Counted from the first letter of the stretch, positions 1 through 8,057 are shown. The stretch: 37,407 bases of DNA from Cyanobacteria bacterium RYN_339 (GCA_028287685.1 JAQBPE010000449.1:1-37407); one strand, 5' to 3'. Numbers and translations: made by a program. The notes: generated by a model not told the origin, from the letters alone.

Positions 1-1352
1 TCCAGGTCGAAGTCATAGGCCTCGCGCGACAACAGCAAGCGCCCGGTCATGTGGCCCAGCATCGTCAGGTGCGGGTGCTCGAGCGCGCGCACCAGGCGGC
101 GGGTCATGGTGTCCAGGTCCTGGCCGAAGCGCGAATGCACGGAACCGATCACGAAGTCGAAGCGGGCCAGGGTCTCGTCGTCGTAATCCAGGGAGCCGTC
201 GACCAGGATGTCGGCCTCGATGCCGGCCAGCACGGTCATGCCGTCCAGCTCCGCGTTCAGCGCCTCGATCTCCTTGCGTTGCTCCATGAGGGCGTCGCGC
301 TTCAGCCCGCGGGCATAGAAGGCCGCCTCGCTGTGGTCGGAGATGCCCAGGTAGCTGTAGCCCAGCTGGCGGGCCTTCAGGGCCATGTCGCGGACGGTAG
401 CCTCGCCGTCGCTGTAGCGCGTGTGCACGTGGAACACGCCCAGGAGGTCGCGATCCTCCACCAGCGTGGGCAAGGCGCCGCTGGGCGCAGGGCCTTCGCG
501 CAGCTCCGGCGGCACGCCCGTCAGCTGTGACTCGTCGGCGGCTTCCGCCAGGGCGCCCAGGCTGGCGACGAAGGCGTCGGAGCCGGTGCGGCGCAGCAGT
601 TCGAGGCCGAAGCCGGCCGACGTGGTCACGTAAAGCGTGGCGGGCAGCCCCAGGGGCAGGTTGATGCTGGCCGCGGTCTCGCTGGCGGAGCCGGCGGTCA
701 GGCCCTTTTCCTGGGCATGGAAGGCCTTGAGCGTGGCCGCAGCGTCCGTCGTGGCGGCCACGAAGACGACCTCGTCCACCACCTCGCACTTGCGACGCAT
801 GGCGCCGGCGATCGCCGCGCGTTGCACGCCCGGGAGCTGCTCGACCACGGCCAGCAGCTCCTCGGCTTGCGTCACGACGTCGGCATAGAGCCGCTTGCCG
901 CGGTTCCGCTTCCAGCGCTCGATGCTCACCAGCACCTTGGCCTGGGTCTTCTCGCCGAAGCCCGGCAGGTCGACCAGGCGGTTCTCCAGGCAGGCGTACT
1001 CGAGCTCGCCGACGGTCGTGATGGCGAGGCCGTCATGGATGGCCTTGACCTTCTTGGCGCCCAGACCGGGGATCTCCAGCATGTCGAGCAGGCCCGCGGG
1101 CGTGTTCGCCTTCAGGGTCTCGTAGGCGGCCAGCTTGCCGTCGCGCAACAGCTCCTGGACGTCGGATTGAAGGCCCGCTCCAATGCCTTTGACCGCCTTC
1201 AGGTCCTTGGCCTCCGGAGGCCAAGGGCCTTCATAGCCTTCCAGCGCGCGGGCGCCGTTGGCATAAGCCCGGACCTTGAACATGTTCTCGCCGGCCAGGT
1301 CCAGCAGGAGGGCCTGTTCTTCGAGGACGGCAACGACGGCGGTGCGATCCAT
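1..1352 (-). CDS. PolX-like protein with PHP domain, polymerase site degenerate; 3' end cut by window
   Basis: Members of this family pair an X-family DNA polymerase core with a C-terminal PHP 3'-5' exonuclease and act in base-excision and gap repair. About 450 residues are visible of a usual 560-580. The N-terminal helix-hairpin-helix region is present (GIGAGL near 57, PGFGEKT near 131). The PHP motifs are intact: HVHTRYSDG near 308, ISDHS, GIEADIL, SVHSRF and GHMTGR. The polymerase motif is not. The expected GSxRR...DxD reads GAMRR...DEV at about residues 183-195, and the third catalytic Asp position reads Thr in ATLYV. Two of three metal-binding carboxylates are therefore missing. The start ATG lies 4 bp after the stop of the upstream lipoprotein gene, so the two are probably co-transcribed. 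The family call is firm; loss of polymerase activity is inferred. Confidence 0.9.
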   Translation of the reverse strand, partial: MDRTAVVAVLEEQALLLDLAGENMFKVRAYANGARALEGYEGPWPPEAKDLKAVKGIGAGLQSDVQELLRDGKLAAYETLKANTPAGLLDMLEIPGLGAKKVKAIHDGLAITTVGELEYACLENRLVDLPGFGEKTQAKVLVSIERWKRNRGKRLYADVVTQAEELLAVVEQLPGVQRAAIAGAMRRKCEVVDEVVFVAATTDAAATLKAFHAQEKGLTAGSASETAASINLPLGLPATLYVTTSAGFGLELLRRTGSDAFVASLGALAEAADESQLTGVPPELREGPAPSGALPTLVEDRDLLGVFHVHTRYSDGEATVRDMALKARQLGYSYLGISDHSEAAFYARGLKRDALMEQRKEIEALNAELDGMTVLAGIEADILVDGSLDYDDETLARFDFVIGSVHSRFGQDLDTMTRRLVRALEHPHLTMLGHMTGRLLLSREAYDFDL

Positions 1353-1356
1353 CAGC

Positions 1357-1902
1357 TTACTGCCAGGTGATCATGTCGACTTGGAGCAACCGCCCCTTCA
1401 AGTCGTACTTCGCCGCGAGCTGGTAGGTGCCGTTCTTCATGAACGCCTCGACGGCCATCAACTTCTGGTCGCCGTCGAAGTAACCGCGCGGGCGCAGCTT
1501 CGTGCGCATGGCGGCGGCGTCCAGCGCCTCGTCGCCAGGCAGCTCGAAGTGGTGCAGCACGGCGATCTGGTCGGCCGCGCGCTCCAGCACGCCGGCCGGG
1601 AACTGATCGGGCTCGACCGGCAGGGGGTTCAGGCGGTAGAGCTGCACCAACATGGTCTTGTCCTTGGCGCTCAGGGGCACGCTCAGGGTGGCGCCGCCCT
1701 TGCCGTCGGTAGGCTGGAGGTGCGTGGCCGTCACCTTGCGCTTCTCTTGCTTGGTGAAGCGCGCAAGCGCCGCCGTCAGGTCCAGCGCGGGCGTCTCGGC
1801 CAGCGCCACGGCCCGTCCGGCCTCCAGGCTCGCCGCGGGCAGGGCCGCATGGCCGCAACCGGCCAGGGTCAGGAGCAACAACGCGGAAACGACATGGCGC
1901 AT
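1357..1902 (-). CDS. Putative lipoprotein, unknown function
   Basis: This is a 181-residue protein of no family I recognise. It opens with a short hydrophobic signal sequence and a lipobox (LTLAGC, Cys about 17), so it is probably acylated and anchored outside the cytoplasmic membrane. The rest is soluble, with no obvious repeats or catalytic motif, and ends LQVDMITWQ. The ATG at 1902 was chosen because GGAGG precedes it by about 5 bases; a longer in-frame extension would start before the ribosome-binding site and displace the signal peptide. It is the first gene of a probable two-gene unit with the PolX-like gene 4 bp downstream. A TATAAT box lies about 30 bp upstream of the start. Confidence 0.75.
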   Translation of the reverse strand: MRHVVSALLLLTLAGCGHAALPAASLEAGRAVALAETPALDLTAALARFTKQEKRKVTATHLQPTDGKGGATLSVPLSAKDKTMLVQLYRLNPLPVEPDQFPAGVLERAADQIAVLHHFELPGDEALDAAAMRTKLRPRGYFDGDQKLMAVEAFMKNGTYQLAAKYDLKGRLLQVDMITWQ

Positions 1903-1931
1903 GGGGACCTCCACCTGCTGGGGCGACCCCA

Positions 1932-1939
1932 CCATTATA
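1932..1939 (-). promoter_or_regulatory. -10 box for the lipoprotein/PolX-like unit
   Basis: A perfect TATAAT followed by GG on the minus strand, about 30 bp before the lipoprotein ATG at 1902. The region 17-18 bp upstream does not give a good -35 hexamer. The box sits just past the stop codon of the NUDIX gene. Confidence 0.5.
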
Positions 1940-1952
1940 GCCTAAATTTAAC

Positions 1953-2480
1953 CTAACCTTGCCCCAGGCTTAAAAAATCTCGCAAGGCGCGGCGGCCGTT
2001 CTCGAAGGCGATTTCCGCCAGCGGCGGCAGCTCGGCAAGCTTGAACCAACACGCTTCCGTGGTTTCGGCGCTGAGCGCCAGCGTGCCGCCGACCGGGCGG
2101 GCCAGGAAGAAGATGTTCAGGCTGTGGTGCCACAACATGGGGTCCGAACCCGGCCGGTAGGTGTCGACGTACATGCCCAACTGGCGGTCCAGCACCACCT
2201 CGAGCCCGGTCTCCTCCAGCACCTCGCGGCGAGCGCCGTCGGCGGGGTGCTCATTGGCTTCCAGGAAGCCGCCGGGCAGGTCCCAGCAGCCGCGGAAGGG
2301 ATCCTTCGCGCGGCGCACCAGCAGCACGCGCCCCGCCTCCACCACCACGGCCCCGGCGCAGGGCTTGGCGTTCTCGTACCACAGCCGGTCGCAGGTGGGG
2401 CAGCGATCGCGCAGCCGCTCCTCCGCCATCACCGACTCCGTGGCCGTCCCGCAACGTGGGCAAAATGCAAAGGTTCCCAT
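1953..2480 (-). CDS. NUDIX hydrolase with N-terminal zinc ribbon
   Basis: A 175-residue NUDIX pyrophosphohydrolase that would cleave a nucleoside diphosphate linked to another moiety (for example ADP-ribose, NADH or an oxidised nucleotide). The NUDIX box is complete: G, five residues, E, seven residues, then REVLEETGL (about residues 70-92). An N-terminal zinc ribbon is formed by CPRC near residue 7 and CPTC near residue 27, as in NudC-type and related ADP-ribose pyrophosphatases; it is followed by WYENAKP. The substrate cannot be read from the sequence. The gene is divergent from pepA, and their promoters lie back to back. The -10 box ends only 7 nt before the ATG and there is no Shine-Dalgarno, so the message may be leaderless. 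Confidence 0.88.
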   Translation of the reverse strand: MGTFAFCPRCGTATESVMAEERLRDRCPTCDRLWYENAKPCAGAVVVEAGRVLLVRRAKDPFRGCWDLPGGFLEANEHPADGARREVLEETGLEVVLDRQLGMYVDTYRPGSDPMLWHHSLNIFFLARPVGGTLALSAETTEACWFKLAELPPLAEIAFENGRRALRDFLSLGQG

Positions 2481-2487
2481 CCCGGGC

Positions 2488-2517
2488 AGTCTAGCAAACG
2501 GCGCGCCGTCGCGACAA
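2488..2517 (-). promoter_or_regulatory. Promoter for NUDIX gene (possible leaderless start)
   Basis: Minus strand TTGTCG (2517-2512), 18 bp spacer, TAGACT (2493-2488). A start site about 7 nt downstream falls at the ATG (2480) itself. Confidence 0.5.
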
Positions 2518-2520
2518 CGC

Positions 2521-2550
2521 TCGACCCCTGGCCGGCCGCCGCGGTAGAAT
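2521..2550 (+). promoter_or_regulatory. Promoter for pepA
   Basis: TCGACC (2521-2526), 18 bp spacer, TAGAAT (2545-2550) followed by GG. This predicts a leader of about 35 nt to the ATG at 2592. Its -35 is only 3 bp from the -35 of the divergent NUDIX promoter. Confidence 0.5.
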
Positions 2551-2591
2551 GGCGGGCCGCAGCATTGCAACGTCGCAACAAGGATCCCCGC

Positions 2592-4046
2592 ATGAACGTC
2601 TCCGTCGCCGCCTTGCCCGCCCACCAGGTGGAGGCCGAAGGCCTGATCGTCGGCGTGCCGGAAGGCACCACGACCCCCGCGGGCGCGCTCGCGGCGTTGG
2701 ATGCGGCGACGGGCGGGGTGATCGCGGAGGTGCTGGGCAGCGCCACCTTCGCCGGCAAGGACGGGCAGGTCGAGGTGGTCTACCCCCTGCGCGGCGCCAA
2801 GGCGAAGCGCCTGGCCCTGGTCGGGCTGGGCAAGGACGCCTTGACCCCCGAGACCTGGCGCCAGGCCGTGGCGGCCGGCATGGACGCGCTGCGCGGCAAG
2901 GTCCGGACGGTCGCGCTGTTGCTGCCCGATGGCCTGGACGCCGCCACCACCCCCACCGTCGAAGGCGCGGTGCTGGCCGGCTACAAGTTCGAGGCCTACC
3001 ACACCAAGAAGGACGACGACGATCGCCGCTTTACCGGCCTGACCGTCGTCGGCGGCGACGAGGCGGCGGCCCAACGCGCTGCCCAGTTGGCCGCGGCCGT
3101 GTGCTGGGTGCGCGACCTTTCCAACATGCCGGGCAACGTGCTGCCGGTGCCGGAGCTGCTCACGCGCGCGTGTGCGTTCGTGGAGGAGGCCGGCATCACC
3201 GTGAAGGTGATCGACGGCGACGACGTCTTGAAGCAAGGCTTTGGCCTGTTGGAGGCGGTGGGCCGCGGCAGCCAGTACCTGCCCGCCTTCCTGATCGCCG
3301 AGTATCGCGGAGCGGGTGACGACGCCCCCTGGACGGCCCTGGTGGGCAAGGGCATTACCTTCGACACCGGCGGCGTCTGCATCAAGCCGCGCGCCGGCAT
3401 GGAGGAGATGAAGACCGACATGCACGGCGTCGCGACCGTGCTGGGCGCGCTGCGCGTGATCGCGGAGCGGAAGCTGCCGCTGAACGTGGTGGCGCTCTGC
3501 CCGATGGCGGAGAACATGCCCGACGGCGATGCCTACAAGCCGGGCGACATCTTCAAGGCGTACAACGGCCTGACGGTCGAGGTGTTGGACACGGACGCCG
3601 AGGGCCGCCTGATCCTGGCGGACGCCCTGGCCTACGCCGTCAAGCACTATCAGCCCAAGGCGATGGTCGACGTCGCCACCCTGACGGGCTCGATCATCAT
3701 GGCCCTGGGCTACGAAGCCACCGGGCTGTTCTCCAACAACGACGAGCTCTCGCGGGCCTTGTTGGCCTCCGGCACGGAGACGGGCGAGCGCCTCTGGCGC
3801 ATGCCCACCTGGGACGTGTACGCGGAGAACATCCGCAGCGACATCGCCGACGTGCGCCACATCGGCAAGGCCAAGGGCGACGCCATCACGGCGGCCATGT
3901 TCCTGAAGCGCTTCGTGGGCGACACGCCGTGGGCCCACCTGGACATCGCCGGCCCCTCCTGGCTGGCCGAGGCCAAGACGTACCACGCCAAGGGCTCGAC
4001 GGGCGTCGGCGTGCGCCTGCTGGTGGATTGGCTGGAGCGCAATTAG
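2592..4046 (+). CDS. pepA: Leucyl aminopeptidase (peptidase family M17)
   Basis: A cytosolic two-metal aminopeptidase that removes N-terminal residues, usually as a hexamer; some M17 enzymes also process Cys-Gly. At 484 residues it matches the family. The catalytic C-terminal domain carries the metal/active-site motifs VGKGITFDTGG, IKPRAGMEEMKTDMHG and the signature DTDAEGRLILADAL (family NTDAEGRL), with the catalytic Lys and Arg present. The N-terminal domain is the usual divergent alpha/beta fold. The start was placed at the ATG preceded by AAGGA; the reading frame is open further upstream but that part crosses the promoter. Its TAG stop shares bases with the TAA stop of the convergent beta-helix gene. 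Confidence 0.95.
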   Translation: MNVSVAALPAHQVEAEGLIVGVPEGTTTPAGALAALDAATGGVIAEVLGSATFAGKDGQVEVVYPLRGAKAKRLALVGLGKDALTPETWRQAVAAGMDALRGKVRTVALLLPDGLDAATTPTVEGAVLAGYKFEAYHTKKDDDDRRFTGLTVVGGDEAAAQRAAQLAAAVCWVRDLSNMPGNVLPVPELLTRACAFVEEAGITVKVIDGDDVLKQGFGLLEAVGRGSQYLPAFLIAEYRGAGDDAPWTALVGKGITFDTGGVCIKPRAGMEEMKTDMHGVATVLGALRVIAERKLPLNVVALCPMAENMPDGDAYKPGDIFKAYNGLTVEVLDTDAEGRLILADALAYAVKHYQPKAMVDVATLTGSIIMALGYEATGLFSNNDELSRALLASGTETGERLWRMPTWDVYAENIRSDIADVRHIGKAKGDAITAAMFLKRFVGDTPWAHLDIAGPSWLAEAKTYHAKGSTGVGVRLLVDWLERN

Positions 4047-4879
4047 CGCGGCGGCCCCTCGTAGCGGTTGTCATTCCAGCGGCAGCGCCAAGGCGGCTTC
4101 GGCTGGACCGTTTCCCGGTTGTCGCGGAAGGCGCAACGCGCCACCATGCAGCCGGCCTCTCCGGGCTCCCGGCCGTACCCTTCGTCGTCCCACGCCACGC
4201 CGATCGCATTCGCCTCGAAGCGGCTGTTGCGAACGACCAGGCGGCCCCGCGACGCGTCGATGCCCTTCGCCAGCCCGACGAATTCGCAGGCTTCCACCCA
4301 CAGCGCCCCCGTCGTCGTCAGGCCGACGGCGCCTGACCCCGTGAAGCGGCACCCGACGACGGTGCCGGGCACGCCCGCGTCCCCCGCTGCCCGCACGCCG
4401 TCGGCCATGTCGAAGCTGCACCCCTCCACCAGGTAGGCGCCCCCTTGCATCCCCAGCAGGTGCGGCCGCTCGCCTCCGCCCACCAAGCGCTGCCAGAATC
4501 CCTGGTGGGGCCGGACCTCGACGCCCCTTAATTGAAAAAGCCCCGGCCCCCGGTGGTTCAACAGGCACCGACCACTGGCGCCCAGGCCTTCCAGCGTCGT
4601 AAGTTCCCTTCCGGCGCCTTCCAGCGTGATGCCGGCCGGCAGGGCCAACTCGCCTTCGAAGCGATACAAACCCGGTTGCAACCGGACGGTCGTCCCGGGC
4701 GCCGCCTCTTCTAGCGCGTGCCGCCAGGCCGCCCCGGGCGCCAGCTCGATCGTGAGGGGCGCCAGCACCGGGGCCAGCCCGGAGTCCACGGCCAAGGCAG
4801 GGGCCAGGCCCTCCTGGGGGCACAGAGGGCAGCCCGGCCCATCCGACGGCAAGGGCAGCAGGCAGGTGGCGCATTGCAC
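4043..4879 (-). CDS. Zinc-ribbon, right-handed beta-helix protein
   Basis: A 278-residue protein of unknown role. The N-terminus holds two CxxC pairs (CATC, then CPLC about 14 residues later), a likely zinc ribbon. From about residue 45 come pectate-lyase-like parallel beta-helix rungs: repeated short strands with G/N-rich turns, such as VEGCSF, VVGCRF, VEACEF, VRNSRF and ARCAF. There is no signal peptide, so it probably stays in the cytoplasm, which is unusual for a beta-helix protein. I chose GTG 4879, because GGAGG lies 8 nt upstream; the frame-maximal TTG at 4894 would place that site inside the gene. It starts just past the clpC terminator, so its promoter is unclear. Its stop overlaps that of pepA. 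Confidence 0.7.
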   Translation of the reverse strand: MQCATCLLPLPSDGPGCPLCPQEGLAPALAVDSGLAPVLAPLTIELAPGAAWRHALEEAAPGTTVRLQPGLYRFEGELALPAGITLEGAGRELTTLEGLGASGRCLLNHRGPGLFQLRGVEVRPHQGFWQRLVGGGERPHLLGMQGGAYLVEGCSFDMADGVRAAGDAGVPGTVVGCRFTGSGAVGLTTTGALWVEACEFVGLAKGIDASRGRLVVRNSRFEANAIGVAWDDEGYGREPGEAGCMVARCAFRDNRETVQPKPPWRCRWNDNRYEGPPR

Positions 4880-4900
4880 CGCGGCAACCTCCAAAGGAAA

Positions 4901-4926
4901 AGGGGCGGGTCAAGCGACCCGCCCCT
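4901..4926 (-). terminator. clpC terminator
   Basis: A perfect 11-bp stem (AGGGGCGGGTC / GACCCGCCCCT) with a 4-nt loop. On the minus strand it is followed by TTTTCCTTT, as expected for intrinsic termination 15 bp after the clpC stop. Confidence 0.85.
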
Positions 4927-4941
4927 CTTGGACTTGCTGGC

Positions 4942-7401
4942 CTAAGCGCCGGCCTTGGCTTCCTGCTTCGGCTCGCCGGACTCCTCGCCCTTCATGCCGA
5001 AGACGACCTTGTCGCCGTCCTTCCTGGCAAGAATGGTGCCCTTCTTGAGCACGCCGGCCAGGATTTCCTCGGCCAACGGGTCCTCGATCAGGCGCTGGAT
5101 GGCGCGGCGGAGCGGACGGGCGCCGTAGGCCGGGTTGTAGCCTTCCTTCGCGAGGTACGCGTGCACCTCGTCCGTGAGCTCCAACTCGTAGTCCTGCTCC
5201 TGAAGGCGGTTGCGCACCTCCTTGAGCATGACGTCGACGATCGTGGTGATCTCCGCCTGCGACAGCGGGTGGAAGACGATGATCTCGTCGATGCGGTTGA
5301 TGAACTCCGGGCGGAAGTTGTTCTTCAGCTCGTCCATCACGACGTCCTTCATCTTCCGGTACTTGTTGTCCTCGCCGCCGGTCTGGAAGCCCAGGCCCGA
5401 CCCCTTCTCGATGGCGCGGGCGCCGATGTTGGAGGTCAGGATGACGATCGTGTTCTTGAAGTCCACGACACGGCCCTTGGCGTCCGTCAGGCGGCCATCT
5501 TCCAGGATCTGGAGCATGATGTTGAAGGCATCCGGGTGGGCCTTCTCGATCTCATCGAAGAGCACGACGCTGTAGGGCTTGCGGCGGACCGCTTCCGTCA
5601 GCTGGCCACCCTCGGAATAACCGACGTAGCCCGGGGGCGAGCCGATCATCTTCGAGACCGCGTGCTTCTCCATGTACTCCGACATGTCGATGCGGATCAT
5701 CGCCTCTTCGGCGCCGAAGAACAGGCCGGCCAGAGCCTTCGCCAGCTCGGTCTTACCCACGCCGGTCGGGCCGGAGAAGATGAAGGAGCCGATCGGGCGC
5801 TTCGGGTTCTTGAGGCCCACGCGGGCGCGGCGGATGGCGCGCGAGATGGAGTGGATGGCGTCGTGCTGGCCGATGACCCGCTTGTGCAGATCGTCTTCCA
5901 TATTCAGAAGCGCCGCCGTCTCGCCGTCCGTCATCTTCTTGACCGGGATGCCGGTCCAGGCGGCGACGATGTGGGCGATTTCCTCCTCGTCGACGACCGG
6001 GCTGGTGGCCTGGCCGCGCTCCGAGCGCCACTCCGCGGCGATGTCGCGGATGCGGTCGCGGACCGACTGCTCCTGGTCACGCAGCTGGGAGGCCTTCTCG
6101 AAGTCCTGGGCGCGGATGGCCGCTTCCTTTTCCTTCGTGAAGTTGCGCAGCTCCTTCTCCAACTCCTTCGCCGCGGGCGGCAGGGAGCTGGTGCGGAGGC
6201 GGACGCGGCTGGAGGCCTCGTCCATCAAGTCAATCGCCTTGTCCGGCAGGAACCGGTCGGAGATGTAGCGGTCTGCCAGCTTGGCCGCGGCCACCAGGGC
6301 CTCGTCCGTGATTTGCAGGCGGTGGTGGGTCTCGTAACGCTCGCGCAGGCCCTTGAGGATTTCGATGGTCTCGTCCACGGAGGGCTCGTTCACGTTGACC
6401 GGCTGGAAGCGGCGCTCCAGCGCGGCGTCGCGCTCGATGTGCTTGCGGTACTCGTCCAGCGTGGTGGCGCCGATGCACTGCAGCTCGCCGCGGGCCAGGG
6501 CGGGCTTGAGGATGTTGGCCGCGTCGACCGCACCTTCCGCCGCGCCGGCACCGATCAGGGTGTGGAGCTCGTCGATGACCAGGATGATGTTCCCGGCCCC
6601 GCGGATCTCTTCCATGATTTTCTTCAGGCGCTCTTCGAACTCGCCGCGGTACTTCGTGCCGGCAACCAGGGAACCGATGTCCAGGGTCACGACGCGCTTG
6701 TCCGCGAGGATGTCGGGCACTTCGCCCACGGTGATCTTGAGGGCCAGGCCCTCGGCGATGGCGGTCTTACCGACGCCGGGCTCGCCAATCAGGACGGGGT
6801 TGTTCTTGGTGCGGCGGCCCAGGATCTGGATGACGCGCTCGATTTCCTTCTCGCGGCCGACGACGGGGTCGAGCCGGTGCTCTTCCGCCATCTGCGTGAG
6901 GTTGGAGCCGAACTCGTCCAGGGTGGGGGTCTTCGAGCGGTGTTGGCCGGTGGTGCTGGTGGTGGCGTTCTCGCCGAGCATGCGGATCACGTTGGAGCGG
7001 ACACGGCTGAGGTCGACGCCGAGGTTCTCGAGCACGCGGACGGCGACGCCTTCGCCTTCGCGGATCAGGCCCAGGAGCAGGTGCTCCGTCCCGATGTAGT
7101 TGTGGCCCAGCTGGCGCGCCTCATCCCAGGCGAGCTCCAGCACGCGCTTGGCGCGGGGGGTGAAGGGGATCTCCACGGCGACGAAGCCCGAGCCGCGGCC
7201 GATGATCTTCTCGACCTCGATGCGCGCGTCCTTCAGGCTGACGCCCAGGCTCTTCAACGTCTTGGCGGCTACGCCCGTCCCCTCGCCGATGAGGCCGAGC
7301 AGAATCTGCTCCGTGCCGACGAAGTTATGGCCGAGCCTTCGAGCTTCTTCCTGGGCCAACATAATAACCTTGATGGCCTTTTCGGTGAACCTCTCGAACA
7401 T
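4942..7401 (-). CDS. clpC: ATP-dependent Clp protease ATP-binding subunit ClpC
   Basis: A HSP100/Clp AAA+ unfoldase that delivers proteins to ClpP. At 819 residues it is full length. Order: two Clp-N repeats ([11 protein letters not shown] and [11 protein letters not shown]), AAA domain 1 with Walker A GEPGVGKT near 205 and Walker B VIDELH, a middle region with a UVR motif ([20 protein letters not shown]), then AAA domain 2 with GPTGVGKT near 550 and [10 protein letters not shown]. The first 140 residues closely resemble cyanobacterial and plastid ClpC, a useful clue to lineage. ATG 7401 is preceded by AAAGGGGG. The gene stands alone between its own promoter and terminator, next to hspR, whose product may regulate it (inference). 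Confidence 0.98.
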   Translation of the reverse strand: MFERFTEKAIKVIMLAQEEARRLGHNFVGTEQILLGLIGEGTGVAAKTLKSLGVSLKDARIEVEKIIGRGSGFVAVEIPFTPRAKRVLELAWDEARQLGHNYIGTEHLLLGLIREGEGVAVRVLENLGVDLSRVRSNVIRMLGENATTSTTGQHRSKTPTLDEFGSNLTQMAEEHRLDPVVGREKEIERVIQILGRRTKNNPVLIGEPGVGKTAIAEGLALKITVGEVPDILADKRVVTLDIGSLVAGTKYRGEFEERLKKIMEEIRGAGNIILVIDELHTLIGAGAAEGAVDAANILKPALARGELQCIGATTLDEYRKHIERDAALERRFQPVNVNEPSVDETIEILKGLRERYETHHRLQITDEALVAAAKLADRYISDRFLPDKAIDLMDEASSRVRLRTSSLPPAAKELEKELRNFTKEKEAAIRAQDFEKASQLRDQEQSVRDRIRDIAAEWRSERGQATSPVVDEEEIAHIVAAWTGIPVKKMTDGETAALLNMEDDLHKRVIGQHDAIHSISRAIRRARVGLKNPKRPIGSFIFSGPTGVGKTELAKALAGLFFGAEEAMIRIDMSEYMEKHAVSKMIGSPPGYVGYSEGGQLTEAVRRKPYSVVLFDEIEKAHPDAFNIMLQILEDGRLTDAKGRVVDFKNTIVILTSNIGARAIEKGSGLGFQTGGEDNKYRKMKDVVMDELKNNFRPEFINRIDEIIVFHPLSQAEITTIVDVMLKEVRNRLQEQDYELELTDEVHAYLAKEGYNPAYGARPLRRAIQRLIEDPLAEEILAGVLKKGTILARKDGDKVVFGMKGEESGEPKQEAKAGA

Positions 7402-7499
7402 GCGACACCCCCTTTGCTACGATTTTTCCAACCCGCCTGCACTCCGAGGGTGACGTAAAGCGTTACTGGCTCTAACTTCTGCTCTCGGAACTCACGTCT

Positions 7500-7508
7500 A
7501 TTTTACCA
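7500..7508 (-). promoter_or_regulatory. Extended -10 promoter for clpC
   Basis: Minus strand TG-G-TAAAAT, an extended -10, with a weak TTGGTG 15 bp upstream. The predicted leader is about 90 nt. A sequence matching 6 of 7 bases of an HspR half-site (ACTCACG against ACTCAAG) covers the start-site region at 7490-7496. Confidence 0.5.
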
Positions 7509-7528
7509 CAAGGGCATGAGCACCAACC

Positions 7529-7542
7529 GTGCCTGAAGGCAC
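7529..7542. repeat. Short inverted repeat upstream of clpC
   Basis: GTGCC-TGAA-GGCAC, a 5-bp perfect inverted repeat just upstream of the clpC promoter. It could be an operator half or part of the hspR 3' end; no T-run follows it. Confidence 0.3.
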
Positions 7543-7637
7543 CAATTCTTGTGCATCAGTCCATTGTCCGCGCCGTGCGGCGCCATACCTTAGCATGGCC
7601 CTCCCGGAGCGGCAAGGCACGCCCGAAGGCCCTGGTT

Positions 7638-8039
7638 TCATGCTTGATCCCCGACCTCGTCGGTGGTCTCGCGGATGCGTTGCTTGAGATCCTTGATTTC
7701 GGTTTGCCGCGCCATCTTCAAGTACTCGAGCTCTTCAAGCTTCCGTTGGATCGCCATCAGCTCTTGCTCCTTGTAGACCTTGAGGTCTTCCAGCTCGTTC
7801 TGGAGCCGGATGATTTTCTCGACGCCCGCCAGGTTGATACCCAGTTCTTGGGTCAATTGTTGGATGTAGATCAGCCGTTCGATGTCATGTTGCGAGTAAA
7901 GGCGGTTCTTGCCCTGGCGCTTGGGAGCCACCAGGCCGCGCCGTTCGTACAACCGCAGCGTTTGCGGGTGCATGTTCACCAGTTCCGCGGCGACGCTGAT
8001 AATGTACAGCGGCCGATCGTTGGGGTGCATGTCGGACAA
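7638..8039 (-). CDS. hspR: MerR-family heat-shock repressor HspR
   Basis: A 133-residue DNA-binding repressor. HspR proteins bind HAIR inverted repeats and hold down dnaK, clpB or clpC class genes until heat stress. The winged helix-turn-helix is clear ([21 protein letters not shown], residues about 17-37, followed by [13 protein letters not shown]). A C-terminal dimerising coiled coil runs from about residue 70 ([15 protein letters not shown]). The start is TTG 8039, set by AAGGAGGG 7 nt upstream; the next ATG would be 16 nt away from it. The gene begins 18 bp after sbcC, so it is probably the third gene of the sbcDC operon. The usual dnaK-grpE-dnaJ neighbours are absent. Confidence 0.88.
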   Translation of the reverse strand: MSDMHPNDRPLYIISVAAELVNMHPQTLRLYERRGLVAPKRQGKNRLYSQHDIERLIYIQQLTQELGINLAGVEKIIRLQNELEDLKVYKEQELMAIQRKLEELEYLKMARQTEIKDLKQRIRETTDEVGDQA

Positions 8040-8057
8040 GGGGGAACCCTCCTTAGG

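Noticed and set aside
2481-3986. Long upstream extension of the NUDIX frame opposite pepA
   Set aside because: The zinc ribbon and NUDIX box are complete from ATG 2480, and a divergent promoter pair lies directly upstream.
4071-4913. Alternative minus-strand frame overlapping the beta-helix gene
   Set aside because: Its product is Gly/Arg/Pro-rich without structure, while the chosen frame shows a zinc ribbon, regular beta-helix rungs and a Shine-Dalgarno.
5161-7458. A 765-codon plus-strand open frame opposite clpC
   Set aside because: clpC on the minus strand is unmistakable; the opposing frame is a composition effect with repetitive, low-complexity product.
7570-7583. GCGCC/GGCGC hairpin after hspR as an operon terminator
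   Set aside because: The stem is only 5 bp, there is no T-run, and such pairs are frequent by chance at this GC content.
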